A stretch of 64,000 nt of DNA. Origin: Yponomeuta sedellus (taxonomy: Eukaryota > Arthropoda > Insecta > Lepidoptera > Yponomeutidae). The notes below the pieces were generated by a model. It searched no databases and was not told the DNA's origin. It worked only from the letters and a program-made list of their open reading frames with translations. The DNA lies in the NCBI GenBank assembly GCA_934045075.1, contig OW203726.1, positions 11,569,992 to 11,633,991 on the forward strand, written 5' to 3'. Position 1 is the stretch's first letter; each line of letters opens with the position of its first letter. Positions 63,211 to 64,000 of this stretch are shown here, one piece after another. The position numbers and the translations under genes were made by a program.

Positions 63211-63395
63211 ATGATGAGGCATACATAGGCTGCTACTTATGTATGCGGAATCTGGGATTCCAATAATTTTAAACGCAATGTCTGACCTCCATGGTCAAAT
63301 TCGTTCTTTTTTTAAATACTGGCCGCTAATATTTTTCTCTTATATACGTTAGTGTTTTGTTTTTGTTGGGTTTAAAATGTCATATCGCTGAAAAA

Positions 63396-64000
63396 ATGGA
63401 ACTCACTCGTGAAAATATTCGTGCTATGATTTATTACGATTTTCGACGTAGTTTAACGCAACCACAGTGCGTAGATCAATTAACTTCGACTTTTGGTGGT
63501 GAAGCTCCATCAAAAACGACTGTGTATCACTGGTTTAGTGAGTTTAATCGCAGGCGCAGTAAGCTCACGGACGAACTTAAAGAAGGTCGCCCGAAATCGG
63601 TGGTTGTGTCACAAAATATTGAAGCTGTGCGAAAACTAATAATGCAAGACCGAAATGTTACGTATCGCGAGATAGAGGCTATTCAGGGCATATGTATGAC
63701 GAGCATTCATAGGATATTACATGAACATTTGTCTGTAAAAAAAATTTGTTTGCGTTGGATCCCGCACAACTTAACTCAGGATCAAAATGATGCTCGCGTC
63801 GAATGGTGCAAGAAAACCTTAAAAAAATTCAACGGAGGCGACTCAAAATCTGTTTATAATATCTACACAGGTGACGAATCCTGGATCTACGCGTACGATC
63901 CCGAAACTAAACAACAATCAACAGTTTGGGTGTTTCAAAATGAGCCAAACCCTACGAAAGTGGCTCGTGCAAAATGCACTGTAAAGCAAATGGTGGCCTG
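63396..64000 (+). CDS. mariner transposase, N-terminal 201 codons, frame open to the window edge
   Basis: Starts at ATG 63396 (preceded by 'cgctgaaaaa'). The DNA-binding part reads LTRENIRAMIYYDFRRSLTQ, then GGEAPSKTTVYHWFSEF and EGRPKSVVV. The linker holds WIPHNLTQDQNDARVEWC, close to the WVPHEL box of mariner. The first catalytic motif is YTGDESWIYAYDPETKQQST. No stop or frameshift occurs in 605 bases, unlike the broken copy at 15907-16822. It is related to that copy but not identical. It lies upstream of cadherin exon 1 on the opposite strand, in a long intron or flanking DNA. The C-terminal half and right end are outside the window. Confidence 0.88.
   Translation, partial: MELTRENIRAMIYYDFRRSLTQPQCVDQLTSTFGGEAPSKTTVYHWFSEFNRRRSKLTDELKEGRPKSVVVSQNIEAVRKLIMQDRNVTYREIEAIQGICMTSIHRILHEHLSVKKICLRWIPHNLTQDQNDARVEWCKKTLKKFNGGDSKSVYNIYTGDESWIYAYDPETKQQSTVWVFQNEPNPTKVARAKCTVKQMVA

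Noticed and set aside
1..64000. CRISPR arrays, bacterial operons, LTR retrotransposons or viral insertions
   Set aside because: No regularly spaced short repeats, no closely packed bacterial-type genes, no paired long terminal repeats and no virus-like frames were found.

Overview
The window looks like a piece of an insect genome, most likely a moth or butterfly (Lepidoptera). It is AT-rich and low in gene density, with short exons bounded by GT-AG introns. It is packed with tRNA-related SINEs whose bodies (for example the block 'catcgtgaggaaacc') I recognise as typical of lepidopteran DNA, along with mariner, hAT and MITE-type DNA elements and 5'-truncated non-LTR retrotransposons. No bacterial, viral or CRISPR-like organisation is visible. 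The order assignment is inference from repeat style, not from a marker gene.

One real gene dominates. From 62770 down to 32821 on the minus strand I could assemble 33 exons of a large single-pass cadherin-like membrane protein. They give 7,184 coding bases and 2,393 codons in one continuous frame, with matching intron phases at every junction. The 5' end lies outside the window, because the first visible exon starts in phase 1. The first 24 visible exons are eight tandem copies of one three-exon module (A about 41-45 codons, C about 101-107, B about 55-59), and each module encodes two cadherin-like repeats. A ninth copy is cut short. After it come two less regular repeats, one repeat close to the classical form (DINDNYPVF linker, ATDADVGEN), a membrane-proximal region, one membrane segment and a cytoplasmic tail of about 155 residues. 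The tandem repeats keep the cadherin beta-strand signature but lack the usual calcium-binding motifs. Two furin-like sites, RSKR and RMKR, lie in the juxtamembrane half.

Region by region: 1-32.8 kb is essentially gene-free, with one weak candidate exon near 0.6 kb, and is filled with SINEs, LINE remnants, simple repeats and a nested 3.8-kb hAT element (13855-17663). That hAT element holds a SINE, a LINE fragment and a broken mariner. The cadherin introns (33-62.8 kb) carry many of the same repeats. Some abut splice sites: a fold-back SINE whose target duplication touches the GT of one donor, and a PIF/Harbinger-like MITE about 34 bp from another. The right edge (63.4-64 kb) enters a second mariner on the plus strand whose transposase frame is still open.

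Limits: exon borders come from splice motifs, reading frame and repeat homology, not transcripts. Repeat borders are approximate unless a target duplication is given. SINE family numbers (1-5) are local labels, not database names.
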